Shown here: positions 16,997 through 25,477 of the stretch, one piece after another | Numbering within the stretch: position 1 is the stretch's first letter | Layout of the letters: every line of letters begins with the position of its first letter | Source of the DNA: Sporobacter sp963677825 | Lineage (GTDB): Bacteria > Bacillota > Clostridia > Oscillospirales > Oscillospiraceae | Direction of reading: 5' to 3' | DNA: 64,000 nt | Assembly: GCA_963677825.2 (NCBI GenBank) | Contig: CAXXEF010000001.1 | Location: 124,001-188,000, forward strand | Notes under the pieces: model-generated | The model's database searches: none | Seen by the model: the letters and a program-made list of their open reading frames with translations, nothing else | Told to the model about the DNA's origin: nothing | Program-made: the position numbers and the translations under genes

Positions 16997-18244
16997 GTGA
17001 TAAAGGAAACGATGGCATTCATTTCAAGCCGTGATCCCGATGTTGGTGCGGCGATTGAAAAGGAGTATGCCCGTCAGCAACGGAATATCGAACTTATTGC
17101 CTCTGAAAACTGCGTCAGCGAGACCGTTTTGATGGCTGCCGGCACAGTATTGACCAATAAATACGCAGAAGGGTACCCCGGCCACCGGTATTACGGCGGC
17201 TGCGAGGAGGTCGACGTCGTCGAGTCGATCGCCATCGAGCGCGCCAAAGAGCTTTTCGGCGCGAAGTTCGCCAACGTCCAGCCGCACTCGGGCGTGTCGG
17301 CCAACTATGCGGCATACTTGGTGCTCACGAAACCGGGCGACACAATTCTCGGCATGAACCTCGATCACGGTGGTCACCTCTCGCATGGTCACCCGGCCAA
17401 CTTTTCCGGTAAATACTACAACGTCGTCTCCTATGGCGTACGCGAGGACTCAAACCTCATCGACTATGATGAGGTGCGGGACATCGCTATTAAAAACAAG
17501 CCGCAGATGATTATTGCAGGCGCGTCCGCGTACCCGCGCATCATCGACTTCAAGGCATTTTCCGACATTGCCAAGGAGGTCGGCGCGTACCTGATGGTCG
17601 ACATCGCGCATATTGCGGGGCTTGTCGCCGCCGGCGAGCATCCCTCGCCGGTACCGTACGCTGATATTGTCACGACGACGACGCATAAGACGCTGCGCGG
17701 CCCGCGCGGCGGCCTGCTGCTCACCAACGACGAGAAGATCGCCAAAAAGATTAACTCCGCCGTTTTCCCCGGCGCGCAGGGCGGCCCGCTGATGCACATT
17801 GTGGCGGCCAAAGCCGTCGCGTTTGGCGAGGCGCTCCAGCCGGATTTCAAGACGTATCAGCAGCAGATCCGAAAGAACGCCAAGGCTCTGGCCAATGCGC
17901 TGCTTGAGCGCGGCTTCGACCTCGTCTCCGGCGGCACGGATAATCATCTGATGCTCGTAGACCTGCGCAGATTCAACAAGACAGGGCGCGACATGGAGCA
18001 GCTGCTCGATACGGTGTACATCACCGCCAACAAGAATAAAATCCCCAACGACCCGCAAAACGCATCGCTGACGAGCGGCATCCGGCTCGGCACGCCGGCC
18101 GTGACGGCGCGCGGCTTTACGGAGGACGACATGAGTAAGATCGCCGAGCTGATCTACCTGACGGCGTCAGACTACGACAATAAAGCCGATTATATCCGCA
18201 GCGAAGTGGGCAAGCTCACGGCAAAGCATCCGTTGTACGAATAA
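16997..18244 (+). CDS. glyA: Serine hydroxymethyltransferase
   Basis: 415 residues, GTG start with TGGAGG 7 bases upstream. GlyA is a pyridoxal-phosphate enzyme that interconverts serine and glycine and charges tetrahydrofolate with a one-carbon unit. The PLP lysine is Lys231 in TTTHKTLRGPRGG; ASENCVSE near residue 36, GYPGHRYYGGCE near 56, and DIAHIAGLVAAG near 200 are family signatures. It is monocistronic, with its own promoter and terminator. Confidence 0.98.
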   Translation: MIKETMAFISSRDPDVGAAIEKEYARQQRNIELIASENCVSETVLMAAGTVLTNKYAEGYPGHRYYGGCEEVDVVESIAIERAKELFGAKFANVQPHSGVSANYAAYLVLTKPGDTILGMNLDHGGHLSHGHPANFSGKYYNVVSYGVREDSNLIDYDEVRDIAIKNKPQMIIAGASAYPRIIDFKAFSDIAKEVGAYLMVDIAHIAGLVAAGEHPSPVPYADIVTTTTHKTLRGPRGGLLLTNDEKIAKKINSAVFPGAQGGPLMHIVAAKAVAFGEALQPDFKTYQQQIRKNAKALANALLERGFDLVSGGTDNHLMLVDLRRFNKTGRDMEQLLDTVYITANKNKIPNDPQNASLTSGIRLGTPAVTARGFTEDDMSKIAELIYLTASDYDNKADYIRSEVGKLTAKHPLYE

Positions 18245-18261
18245 GATAAGCGATAAAGATG

Positions 18262-18304
18262 GCGGGAGCGTGTGATTGTATCATCACGCTCCCGCTGATT
18301 TTTG
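18262..18304 (+). terminator. Intrinsic terminator after glyA
   Basis: Stem GCGGGAGCGTG (18262-18272) with CACGCTCCCGC (18285-18295), extended by TGAT/ATCA pairing inside the loop, followed by TGATTTTTG. Confidence 0.85.
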
Positions 18305-18313
18305 CAGTATTTA

Positions 18314-20218
18314 TTAGGCGCTTTTATACCGTCGGCGCCTGCAGTCATGAAAGAACCCTTTTTGCGGTGACGATGCGCCGGGGTTACTGAATTTGCGCTG
18401 GGCATCATCGTAGATCATCCGCGGCAACGTGACGAACAGGTATATGTACAGCCGTTCTCTCGTGATATTATCCATCTGATCGAATTTTACGCCGGCCTTC
18501 TGCACGCCGTTCGATGTGCCGGCATAGACGATCCGGCCTGTAACGCGCAGTTTACCGGTTGGTATTGTCAGCTCGATTTCGATCGGGCTGCTGAGCTTCT
18601 TTTTGTCGGACAATATCAGGCTCAAACCGCTGACGGATATATCACCGGCAACAGCTGTGATAGAAGGTGCGTCCGGCAAGACGATTTTGCTTGGGATGCT
18701 GATCGTAAAGCGATAATCCTGCCGCTTGAACAGGCGCTTGAATACATCAGCCAGCGCCAAGAGAATAACGGCGCTGTTGAAAACGGCCCAGAAAAGTGCA
18801 ATGGTCAGGTTTGTCAAAACCGTTTCTCCGTGAACAGGGCTGACGACAAAAACCACAATGCCGACGACGACCGACGCCAATACGATCAATAATACACCGA
18901 TTTGGCTTTTCATTTCCCGCCGGTCCTTCTTCTGCAGAGATTGCTCCACATGCTTCGGCGTGACCTTAAATTCCAGCTTTTTCGAAATGAACAGGCTGAA
19001 GGAGGCGCGTATAAAAGTGAACATCTTGATGGTGTTGTGCTTTTCAACCTCAAAGTATTTGAAATAACCGCGCCCGAGCGCCTTATTTGTCAGCATGACG
19101 AGCAGAAAGTAGACAGCCCAGCGTGTCATGAAACCGAAACCACTTGATACAGCCAGCGGCATCATGCCGGTGAAAAGGATAACGGACGGTACAAGCAGAT
19201 AGATAAGCTTTTGATAGGCGCTGAAGTATGTAAAGATCGCGGAAAAATGGGAGATACGCTGCTTCATGCTCAGCCCAGGTGCGATAAGCGGATTGTCTTT
19301 GCTTTTTAGGATCTTCATGGCGCCTTGCGCCCAACGCAGACGTTGCAGTTTGTAGGCGTGGATCGACTGGGGCGCGATGCCGAAGGCCAGCGCCTCATTG
19401 TGGTACCGGATATTCCAGCCCTTTGAGTTCAGACGAATCGACGTCAGAAAGTCCTCGGTTATGCTCTGCGTTGCAACACCGCCGATGCTTTCCAGCGCGG
19501 CGCGCCGGACGACCGACGGACTGCCGCACCAGAATGGTGCGTTAATCCTGTTTTTGCCGGGTTGGATCACGTGGTAAAACAGCTGCTGCTCGTGCCAGTG
19601 ATCCGGATTATGATCGTGCTGTGCGGAATCAAGATTGTAAAACTCCTGTGGCAGCTGAACGATCGCTGTTTTCTCTTTGCGGAAATACCCGAGCGTTTTG
19701 TCGAGAATGTCCGGCTGAGGCACCATGTCGGCATCCAGTACGACGATGAATTCACCGCTTGTCTGGCTCAGCGCCGCGTTGATGTTACCCGCCTTAGCGT
19801 GTTCGTTTTTCTCCCGAGACAGGTAGCGGCAGCCAAGGCGGTCGGCAAGCATGCGGACTTCAGGACGGTGCCCGTCGTCGAGCACGTACGTCGTATGCGG
19901 GTAGCGGATCAGATTACAGCCCAGCAGCGTTGACTCGAGAATTTCCAGCTCCTCGTTATACGTCGGGACGAAGACGTCAACCGAGGCGCTATTAAGCGGC
20001 TCAAGACTTTGCTGCCCGTCGTCGATGGCCCAGGTCATGTACAGAAATAAACAAAATTCGATCAATCCAATGATTTCGGCCAGTAAAAGGATTAGAGAGA
20101 AGACGAGGTTCGCGGGATTAAGCGTAAAGGAAATACGCCACCACAGGTAATACATTACGTACGCGAGCGTAGCGATTGCCAGTATTCGAATGACGATTTT
20201 GTTGTAGAAACATTTCAT
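18314..20218 (-). CDS. Membrane GT2 glycosyltransferase with C-terminal PilZ domain (BcsA-like)
   Basis: 634 residues from ATG 20218, which has AAGGTG upstream. Two N-terminal membrane segments (about 8-65) precede a GT2 domain with DAD (Asp162-Asp164), TED (254-256) and QRLRW (Gln292-Trp296), the full signature of processive beta-glycan synthases such as cellulose synthase BcsA. At least four more membrane segments follow, then a PilZ domain with RxxxR (Arg499, Arg503) and DxSxxG (Asp526-Gly531), both intact, so c-di-GMP binding is expected. It lies alone, with no BcsB, BcsZ or other synthase partner beside it. The polymer is unknown. Transcription is predicted to pass through a c-di-GMP-I riboswitch and terminator. 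Confidence 0.92.
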   Translation of the reverse strand: MKCFYNKIVIRILAIATLAYVMYYLWWRISFTLNPANLVFSLILLLAEIIGLIEFCLFLYMTWAIDDGQQSLEPLNSASVDVFVPTYNEELEILESTLLGCNLIRYPHTTYVLDDGHRPEVRMLADRLGCRYLSREKNEHAKAGNINAALSQTSGEFIVVLDADMVPQPDILDKTLGYFRKEKTAIVQLPQEFYNLDSAQHDHNPDHWHEQQLFYHVIQPGKNRINAPFWCGSPSVVRRAALESIGGVATQSITEDFLTSIRLNSKGWNIRYHNEALAFGIAPQSIHAYKLQRLRWAQGAMKILKSKDNPLIAPGLSMKQRISHFSAIFTYFSAYQKLIYLLVPSVILFTGMMPLAVSSGFGFMTRWAVYFLLVMLTNKALGRGYFKYFEVEKHNTIKMFTFIRASFSLFISKKLEFKVTPKHVEQSLQKKDRREMKSQIGVLLIVLASVVVGIVVFVVSPVHGETVLTNLTIALFWAVFNSAVILLALADVFKRLFKRQDYRFTISIPSKIVLPDAPSITAVAGDISVSGLSLILSDKKKLSSPIEIELTIPTGKLRVTGRIVYAGTSNGVQKAGVKFDQMDNITRERLYIYLFVTLPRMIYDDAQRKFSNPGASSPQKGFFHDCRRRRYKSA

Positions 20219-20314
20219 AATTATCACCTTGTTGAGTTGGTGTGTGGTGGGACGGTATAATAAGAATTCGTATTCGATCCGTTGGTGGGCGTCGTGATCG
20301 CTGGCTTGCGGCAA

Positions 20315-20350
20315 ATAAAAAAGCTTCTTTCAGGTTACCTGAAAGAAGCT
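20315..20350 (-). terminator. Riboswitch-controlled intrinsic terminator upstream of the PilZ glycosyltransferase
   Basis: On the minus strand a 14-base arm (20350-20337) pairs perfectly with 20335-20322 and is followed by a T-rich tract (20321-20315). It lies between the riboswitch aptamer and the gene start, about 100 bases before the ATG, so it is an expression platform and not an end-of-gene terminator. Confidence 0.9.
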
Positions 20351-20369
20351 CATTAAATAAAATGAATAC

Positions 20370-20463
20370 TTTCGGCAACCGGCTGTCGTAGTACCGCGTC
20401 ATGTGACGGCGGGACCGTAGACCCTTGGCTTTGCGTCCTTACCTTTCGGTAAGTTTGCTATTA
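20370..20463 (-). promoter_or_regulatory. Cyclic-di-GMP-I (GEMM-I) riboswitch aptamer
   Basis: Read on the minus strand: GCAAAC (20458-20453), a short stem capped by a GAAA tetraloop (20447-20444), the hallmark GACGCAAAGCC (20437-20427), GGGTCTACGG, a second arm, then AGCCGGTTGCC ending near 20374. These elements in this order define class I c-di-GMP riboswitches. The base before CAAAC is G, the state associated with c-di-GMP rather than cGAMP preference. The 3' GCCGAAAG can pair with CTTTCAGGT of the terminator 5' arm with one bulge, so the ligand-bound form should favour termination (inference: an OFF switch). Confidence 0.93.
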
Positions 20464-20480
20464 TCGATGTATATGCAGTG

Positions 20481-20509
20481 ATTATATGCACAGTGGCCCG
20501 GTTTGTCAA
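20481..20509 (-). promoter_or_regulatory. Consensus sigma-A promoter driving the riboswitch-PilZ glycosyltransferase unit
   Basis: On the minus strand TTGACA (20509-20504), 17 bases, TATAAT (20486-20481): a perfect consensus. The start point would be near 20474, about 12 bases before the aptamer. A strong promoter plus a conditional terminator is the usual riboswitch layout. Confidence 0.9.
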
Positions 20510-20643
20510 CAAAATTCCATTATTACCAACAAATAATGACAATAACAGCGTTCAGCGGCGATAATTACAACGTTCCGCGGCACAACAGGCAGCAATGCCT
20601 GTGAGTGGCGCCAGTGTTAAAAATTGCTGTGCTGTCGCTCAAA

Positions 20644-20673
20644 TTGACAGGGGATTGAACTTATTGGTTGATA
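20644..20673 (+). promoter_or_regulatory. Possible promoter for rarA
   Basis: TTGACA (20644-20649) and a weak TTGATA (20668-20673) with an 18-base gap, about 45 bases before the rarA start. The rest of the 20510-20718 gap shows nothing recognisable. Confidence 0.4.
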
Positions 20674-20718
20674 TTTTTCCGAATCTCGGGTAGATTGGTA
20701 GGGAAAGGTGGTGACGCG

Positions 20719-21990
20719 ATGTACCGTCCGCTGGCTGATGAAATCAGACCCACAACACTCGACGATGTCGTCGGGCAGGGGCATATTCTCGGTAAAAAGG
20801 GATTGCTGCGGCGTATCATCGACGGCGGCGTCATCCCCAATATGATCTTTTACGGGCCGTCCGGCTCGGGGAAGACGACGGTCGCCAATATCATCGCGCT
20901 GCGGTCCGGGCGTGCGCTGCACAAGCTCAACGCGACGACGGCCAGCACAGCCGATATTAAGAGCGTCATCGCCGATCTCGACACGCTGCTCGCCCCTAAC
21001 GGTGTACTGCTGTATCTCGACGAGATTCAGTACTTTAATAAAAAGCAGCAGCAATCGCTGCTGGAGTTCATCGAAAACGGAAAAATCACGCTGATCGCTT
21101 CTACGACGGAAAATCCGTACTTTTACGTGTATAATGCCATATTGAGCCGGAGCACCGTCTTCGAGTTCAAGCCGCTGACGGCGTCTGACGTGCGCCCGGC
21201 CGTCGAACGTGCCATCCGGCTGATGGAAGCGCGCGAGGCTGTTACCGCGAGCGTTGAAGACGGCGTCGTGGCGCACATAGCTTCGGCGTGCGGCGGCGAC
21301 GTGCGCAAAGCGATCAATGCCGTTGAATTGTTATTTTCCGCCACCGAACGGACAGACGGCGCTGTCGCGCTGACACTGACGGACGCCCAAGCCGTCTCCC
21401 AGCGCAGCGCAATGCGCTATGACCGTGCCGGCGACAGCCATTACGATATCTTGTCCGCGCTGCACAAATCTGTTCGCGGCAGTGACCCGGACGCGGCGGT
21501 GCACTATCTCGCGCGGCTGCTTGAAGCCGGCGACCTGCTGTCACCGTGCCGGAGGCTGCTCGCCATCGCGTGCGAGGACATCGGCCTTGCGTTCCCGCAG
21601 GCGATCGCGATCGTCAAGGCCTGCGTCGACAGCGCCGTACAGCTCGGGCTACCGGAGGCGCGGCTGCCGCTCAGTGAAGCGGCGATCCTGCTGGCGACGG
21701 CGCCGAAATCGAATACGGCGTGTCTGGCGATCGACGCGGCGATGGCCGACGTCAAAAACGGCAAAACCGGCGATATACCGCGCGAATTGCAAAATGTACA
21801 CGCCGACTCGTCGGGTCTTGAGCGTGAACAGGGCTATAAATACCCGCACAACTTCCCGAACAGATGGGTTGAGCAGCAGTATCTGCCCAGCGGGATTAAA
21901 AACGCGGTTTATTATGAATACGGCGACAATAAAACAGAACAGGCCGCCAAGAAGTATTGGGACTTGATAAAAAACGACGGTCCGGCGTAA
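20719..21990 (+). CDS. rarA: Replication-associated recombination protein A (RarA/MgsA), AAA+ ATPase
   Basis: 423 residues from ATG 20719, after AAAGGTGGTG. The first residues PLADEIRPTTLDDVVGQGHIL, Walker A GPSGSGKT (46-53) and Walker B YLDEIQYF are typical. The C-terminal half has the MgsA signature HYLARLLEAGDLLSPCRRLLAIACEDIGLA (cut here as several motifs) and ends with the family block YKYPHNFPNRWVEQQYLP. RarA acts on stalled replication forks and interacts with SSB and the clamp loader system. It stands alone and is followed by the DUF951 gene. Confidence 0.95.
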   Translation: MYRPLADEIRPTTLDDVVGQGHILGKKGLLRRIIDGGVIPNMIFYGPSGSGKTTVANIIALRSGRALHKLNATTASTADIKSVIADLDTLLAPNGVLLYLDEIQYFNKKQQQSLLEFIENGKITLIASTTENPYFYVYNAILSRSTVFEFKPLTASDVRPAVERAIRLMEAREAVTASVEDGVVAHIASACGGDVRKAINAVELLFSATERTDGAVALTLTDAQAVSQRSAMRYDRAGDSHYDILSALHKSVRGSDPDAAVHYLARLLEAGDLLSPCRRLLAIACEDIGLAFPQAIAIVKACVDSAVQLGLPEARLPLSEAAILLATAPKSNTACLAIDAAMADVKNGKTGDIPRELQNVHADSSGLEREQGYKYPHNFPNRWVEQQYLPSGIKNAVYYEYGDNKTEQAAKKYWDLIKNDGPA

Positions 21991-22024
21991 GCCGGATAGT
22001 CCGGCGAGGGGAGACGCAGAGGCG

Positions 22025-22234
22025 ATGGACGTACGCGTCGGTGACGTGCTGACGATGAAAAAAAAGCACCCGTGCGGCGCAATGCGCTGGCAGGTGCTTC
22101 GGATCGGTGCGGATTTTAAGCTCCGGTGCTGCGGCTGCGGTCATGAAATCATGCGACCGCGCGCCGGTATCGAGCGCCATATAAAGAAAATTGACCGGCA
22201 CGACGGCGGCGACACCGAATCGCCGACCACCTGA
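22025..22234 (+). CDS. DUF951 family small protein
   Basis: 69 residues. VRVGDVLTMKKKHPCGAMRW and the following VLRIGADFKLRCCGCGHEIM match DUF951, a short Firmicutes family with a conserved K-K-x-H-P-C-G motif and a C-x-x-C pair that may bind metal. The function is unknown; the fold resembles SH3-like barrels with a zinc site (inference). GGGGAG lies upstream. The last 14 residues are polar and poorly conserved. It probably shares the rarA transcript. Confidence 0.85.
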   Translation: MDVRVGDVLTMKKKHPCGAMRWQVLRIGADFKLRCCGCGHEIMRPRAGIERHIKKIDRHDGGDTESPTT

Positions 22235-22338
22235 CCGCCCGCGCAGCCGACCCCGGCGCGCCGCCGAATACGCCATTCGACGGCCGCGCCGGTACTGGAA
22301 CTAAGGTTAGGCCGACTGCGCCGGCGGACAGGTGCCGT

Positions 22339-23109
22339 TTAAGTTAGGATATCGTCGATGATGTCTGCGACGTGCGGATAGTACACGAACGCGTCGGCGA
22401 TGTTAAACTGCGCCGCGACCGACATCTTGCGTTTAAAGCTTGCCGCCGTATCGTATAAAACAAAATGCGTACCGTCTTTATCGCGATAGTTGAAGTAATA
22501 CGCGCATAAATCCTTGGATAAAAACGACTGCGGCTGCACGCGGCCGATCAGCGCATCCAGTTCACCGGCGGACAGCTCACGTCCGGTACCGTTTCTGGCG
22601 GGTAGGGCGAAATCCATGCGCACGCGCTCCATCTCGAGCGCGACGTGCCCGACGCCGTGCCGCCGGATGGCGTCCTGAAGATGCTCGCGCAGCGTCCCGC
22701 CGGACAGCGCCGTCGGGATAAGCGCGACGGCGTGCTCGCTTGCGTCGGCAAGCTTAGCGGGTACATACAGTGAAAGACCGTACTCGGCGGCCTCCGCGCC
22801 GAGGTGGCCCGTCAAAGACATCAGCGCGCGCGACGACGCACCGCCGGTGTCAAGCACGATGCCGGTAAAGCCGCTTTTGCGGCATTCGGTGACGATCTCT
22901 GTTACGAGTGACGACGATGGACCGCCGCCCGTATATTTCGTCGTATCCACGACCATCAAGCCGCCGCGCACGACGCTCGCGCCCTGCGCGCGGAACAAGC
23001 GGTACCCGCGCCCGATCCTGTAGATCATATGCGCGACCGTCTGACCGGTCAGTGCGGCCGATTCGATCGATTCTGCGGGCGCTGCGATAATCAGTTTTAA
23101 TGTACCCAC
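22339..23109 (-). CDS. Uncharacterised protein, possible GH18-like TIM barrel
   Basis: 256 residues starting with GTG at 23109, preceded by GGAGGG 9 bases upstream. I do not recognise the family. There is no signal peptide or membrane segment. The alternating short strands and helices (FTGIVLDTGG near 77, YGLSLYVPAKLADASEHA near 110, VGHVALEMERVRMDF near 150, THFVLYDTAASFKRKMSVAA near 220) and the final ADAFVYYPHV resemble the last strands of glycoside hydrolase 18-like barrels such as spore YaaH-type proteins, but no DxxDxDxE catalytic motif is visible. It is convergent with DUF951 and divergent from the YqeG gene. Confidence 0.6.
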   Translation of the reverse strand: MGTLKLIIAAPAESIESAALTGQTVAHMIYRIGRGYRLFRAQGASVVRGGLMVVDTTKYTGGGPSSSLVTEIVTECRKSGFTGIVLDTGGASSRALMSLTGHLGAEAAEYGLSLYVPAKLADASEHAVALIPTALSGGTLREHLQDAIRRHGVGHVALEMERVRMDFALPARNGTGRELSAGELDALIGRVQPQSFLSKDLCAYYFNYRDKDGTHFVLYDTAASFKRKMSVAAQFNIADAFVYYPHVADIIDDILT

Positions 23110-23178
23110 GATAAGAAGCCCTCCGGACTGTCAAAGTTATGCGTTGACAGTAAAGATTATGTTTAAAAGGTGCCTGAT

Positions 23179-23715
23179 ATGAGCTTTTCTCTTGTCCCGA
23201 ATTATTCGTTTAACACTATCACCGATGTGTCGCCCGACTTCCTGCGGCGGCACGGTATCACGCTGCTGCTGCTGGATCTCGACAACACGATGGCGCCGTA
23301 CGGCACATTGACGCCGCCGGCGCACATCGCCGACTGGGTAAAAGAGATCCGCCAAAGCGGCGTGGAACTGTTTATCATCACGAATAATCGGGGCTGTGAG
23401 CGCGTTGAGGCGCTGTCCGCCGCTTTTGGCATGGGATACATCAAGGGCGCAAACAAACCGTTTGCCAAGGGCATCCGTCAGGCGCTTGAACAGTTCGGTA
23501 AAACACCTGGTGAGACGGCGCTGGCCGGCGATCAGATTTTTACCGATGTCATCGCCGCAAACGCCGCAGGCGTTACGTCGATCGTTGTGCGGCCGATCAA
23601 GATTCATCATCCGGCGTTTAACGTCCGTTACTGGCTGGAAGCGCCGTTTCGTGCGATGTGCCGCAATAAACTCAGCTCAAAGCCGCGCAGAGAGCAGAAA
23701 GGCGACACACCATGA
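23179..23715 (+). CDS. YqeG-family HAD IIIA-type phosphatase
   Basis: 178 residues from ATG 23179, with AAAAGG 8 bases upstream; a GTG at 23170 overlaps that site. HAD motif I is LLLLDLDNTMAPYG (DxDxT), motif II FIITNN, and the C-terminal motif GDQIFTDVIAANAAG. The YqeG family is close to eukaryotic/plastid phosphatidylglycerophosphate phosphatases, so a phospholipid role is possible but unproven here. The stop overlaps the next start by 4 bases. Confidence 0.88.
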   Translation: MSFSLVPNYSFNTITDVSPDFLRRHGITLLLLDLDNTMAPYGTLTPPAHIADWVKEIRQSGVELFIITNNRGCERVEALSAAFGMGYIKGANKPFAKGIRQALEQFGKTPGETALAGDQIFTDVIAANAAGVTSIVVRPIKIHHPAFNVRYWLEAPFRAMCRNKLSSKPRREQKGDTP

Positions 23716-24776
23716 CACATTTAGACCGACTTAAAAGCGCTGTGCAAGACAGCGCATTTGACGCGCTGATGCTCACCAGCGACAAAAACCGATTTTATGC
23801 CACAGGCTTTCCATCCTCGGCCGGGGTGGCGCTCATCACACCGACGCAGGCGTATTTCATGACGGACGCGCGGTATATTGAGGCCGCGGAGGCGGCGCTC
23901 GGCAGCGACGGGACGCTGCTTGTTGACCGCGACAATCCGTACTCGTTGCATCTGAATACGCTCATCAGCGATTGCGGGATCAAAACACTCGGTTTTGAAG
24001 ACGAGACGATGACGGTTGCCGCGTATAAGGGCTGGCAGGAGAAGGTGACAGCCGAGTTGGCACCGGCGCAATCGGTCATCGCCGGGCTGCGCGCCGTCAA
24101 AACGCGCGACGACCTTGATGCGATGATTGCCGCGCAGCGCATTGCTGAAAAGGCGTTTACGCAGATCCTGCCGATTATCTCGACAGATATCACGGAAAAA
24201 GAGCTTGCCGCGGAACTGGTGTGCCGGATGCTGCAAAGCGGTGCGGACGATAAGTCGTTTGACCCGATCGTCGTATCCGGTGCGCGGTCGAGTATGCCGC
24301 ACGGCGTACCGACGGCGGGGAAGATCGAGAAGGGCTTCCTGACGATCGACTTCGGTGTGCGTAAAAATGGCTGGTGTTCAGATACAACGCGCACGCTGTG
24401 CGTCGGCCGGCCGACAGCGGAGATGACGAGGGTCTATGATACCGTCGTCAGCGCGCAGACGGCCGGTATCGAAGCGGTGCACACCGGCGCGACCGGCAGC
24501 CAGATCGATGCCGCGGCACGTCAGGTGATCGAAAAGGCCGGATACGGGGCATACTTTACACATGGGTTCGGACACGGCCTCGGGCTTGACGTGCACGAGG
24601 CGCCAAGCGCGTCGTCCATCGGCCGCGAGCCGATACCGGAGGGCGCTGTAATATCAGCCGAGCCCGGTATTTATATTCCCGGGAAATTCGGTGTGCGCGT
24701 CGAGGATGTATTGTATGTTACGATGCCCGGCAGCGAGAATATCACACGTCTTTCAAAGACTCTGACCGTGCTTTGA
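23712..24776 (+). CDS. Xaa-Pro peptidase, M24 family
   Basis: 354 residues with an N-terminal creatinase-like domain (about 1-125) and a C-terminal pita-bread metallopeptidase domain. The five dinuclear-metal ligands are in place: LTIDFGVRKNGWCSDTTR (two Asp), FGHGLGLDVHEAPS (His), SAEPGIYIP (Glu) and VRVEDVLYV (Glu). Members cleave N-terminal residues before proline or Xaa-Pro dipeptides. It sits directly before efp, the usual Firmicutes order; EF-P rescues ribosomes stalled at proline runs, so the pairing is suggestive. Confidence 0.93.
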   Translation: MTHLDRLKSAVQDSAFDALMLTSDKNRFYATGFPSSAGVALITPTQAYFMTDARYIEAAEAALGSDGTLLVDRDNPYSLHLNTLISDCGIKTLGFEDETMTVAAYKGWQEKVTAELAPAQSVIAGLRAVKTRDDLDAMIAAQRIAEKAFTQILPIISTDITEKELAAELVCRMLQSGADDKSFDPIVVSGARSSMPHGVPTAGKIEKGFLTIDFGVRKNGWCSDTTRTLCVGRPTAEMTRVYDTVVSAQTAGIEAVHTGATGSQIDAAARQVIEKAGYGAYFTHGFGHGLGLDVHEAPSASSIGREPIPEGAVISAEPGIYIPGKFGVRVEDVLYVTMPGSENITRLSKTLTVL

Positions 24777-24860
24777 TTTTACGTGAATTTGTCCTTGCAA
24801 ACAGTAGAAAGATAGGATAAAATCGTGGTGTTAAGAAGACACAATACGGGAGGATAAATC

Positions 24861-25424
24861 ATGATATCAGCAGGTGATTTCAAAAACGGCGTAACGTTCG
24901 AGTGGGACGGCAAGGTCATGCAGGTTGTCGAATTCCAGCATGTCAAGCCCGGCAAAGGCGCGGCATTTGTCCGCACAAAGCTGAAAAACGTCATCACCGG
25001 CGCCGTGGTTGAAACATCGTTTAACCCCACGGATAAATTCGAAAACGCTTATGTTGAGCGACGGGAGATGGAATACAGCTATAACGACGGCTCACTGTAC
25101 TATTTCATGGACATGGAGACCTTTGAGTTGATGCCGATCGACGAGGCGCTGCTCGGTGACAGCTTCAGATTTGTTAAAGAAAACATGTCTTGCACTATTT
25201 ACGCTTATAAAGGAAAAGTGTTCAACGTTGAACCGCCCAACTTTGTTGATCTTGTCATTACACAGACCGATCCGGGTTTTAAGGGCGACACAGCGACGAA
25301 TGTTACAAAGCCGGCAACCGTCGAAACAGGCGCGGAGGTCAAGGTTCCGCTTTTCATCAGTGAGGGCGAGAAAATCCGTATTGACACACGTACGGGTGAG
25401 TATCTCGAACGCGCCAAGGGTTAA
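24861..25424 (+). CDS. efp: Elongation factor P
   Basis: 187 residues: KOW-like domain I, then two OB-type domains. SAGDFKNGVTFEWDGKVMQV opens the protein; the loop HVKPGKGAAFVRTKLKN has the lysine that points at the peptidyl-transferase centre. The C-terminus KIRIDTRTGEYLERA is canonical. EF-P promotes peptide bonds at polyproline stretches. GGGAGGATAAATC precedes the ATG. The preceding 84-base gap may hold a promoter. Confidence 0.97.
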   Translation: MISAGDFKNGVTFEWDGKVMQVVEFQHVKPGKGAAFVRTKLKNVITGAVVETSFNPTDKFENAYVERREMEYSYNDGSLYYFMDMETFELMPIDEALLGDSFRFVKENMSCTIYAYKGKVFNVEPPNFVDLVITQTDPGFKGDTATNVTKPATVETGAEVKVPLFISEGEKIRIDTRTGEYLERAKG

Positions 25425-25477
25425 GATCGGCATTGATTAAAGAATACAATGTTCAATATCTGAAGGAGGGTATTTGA

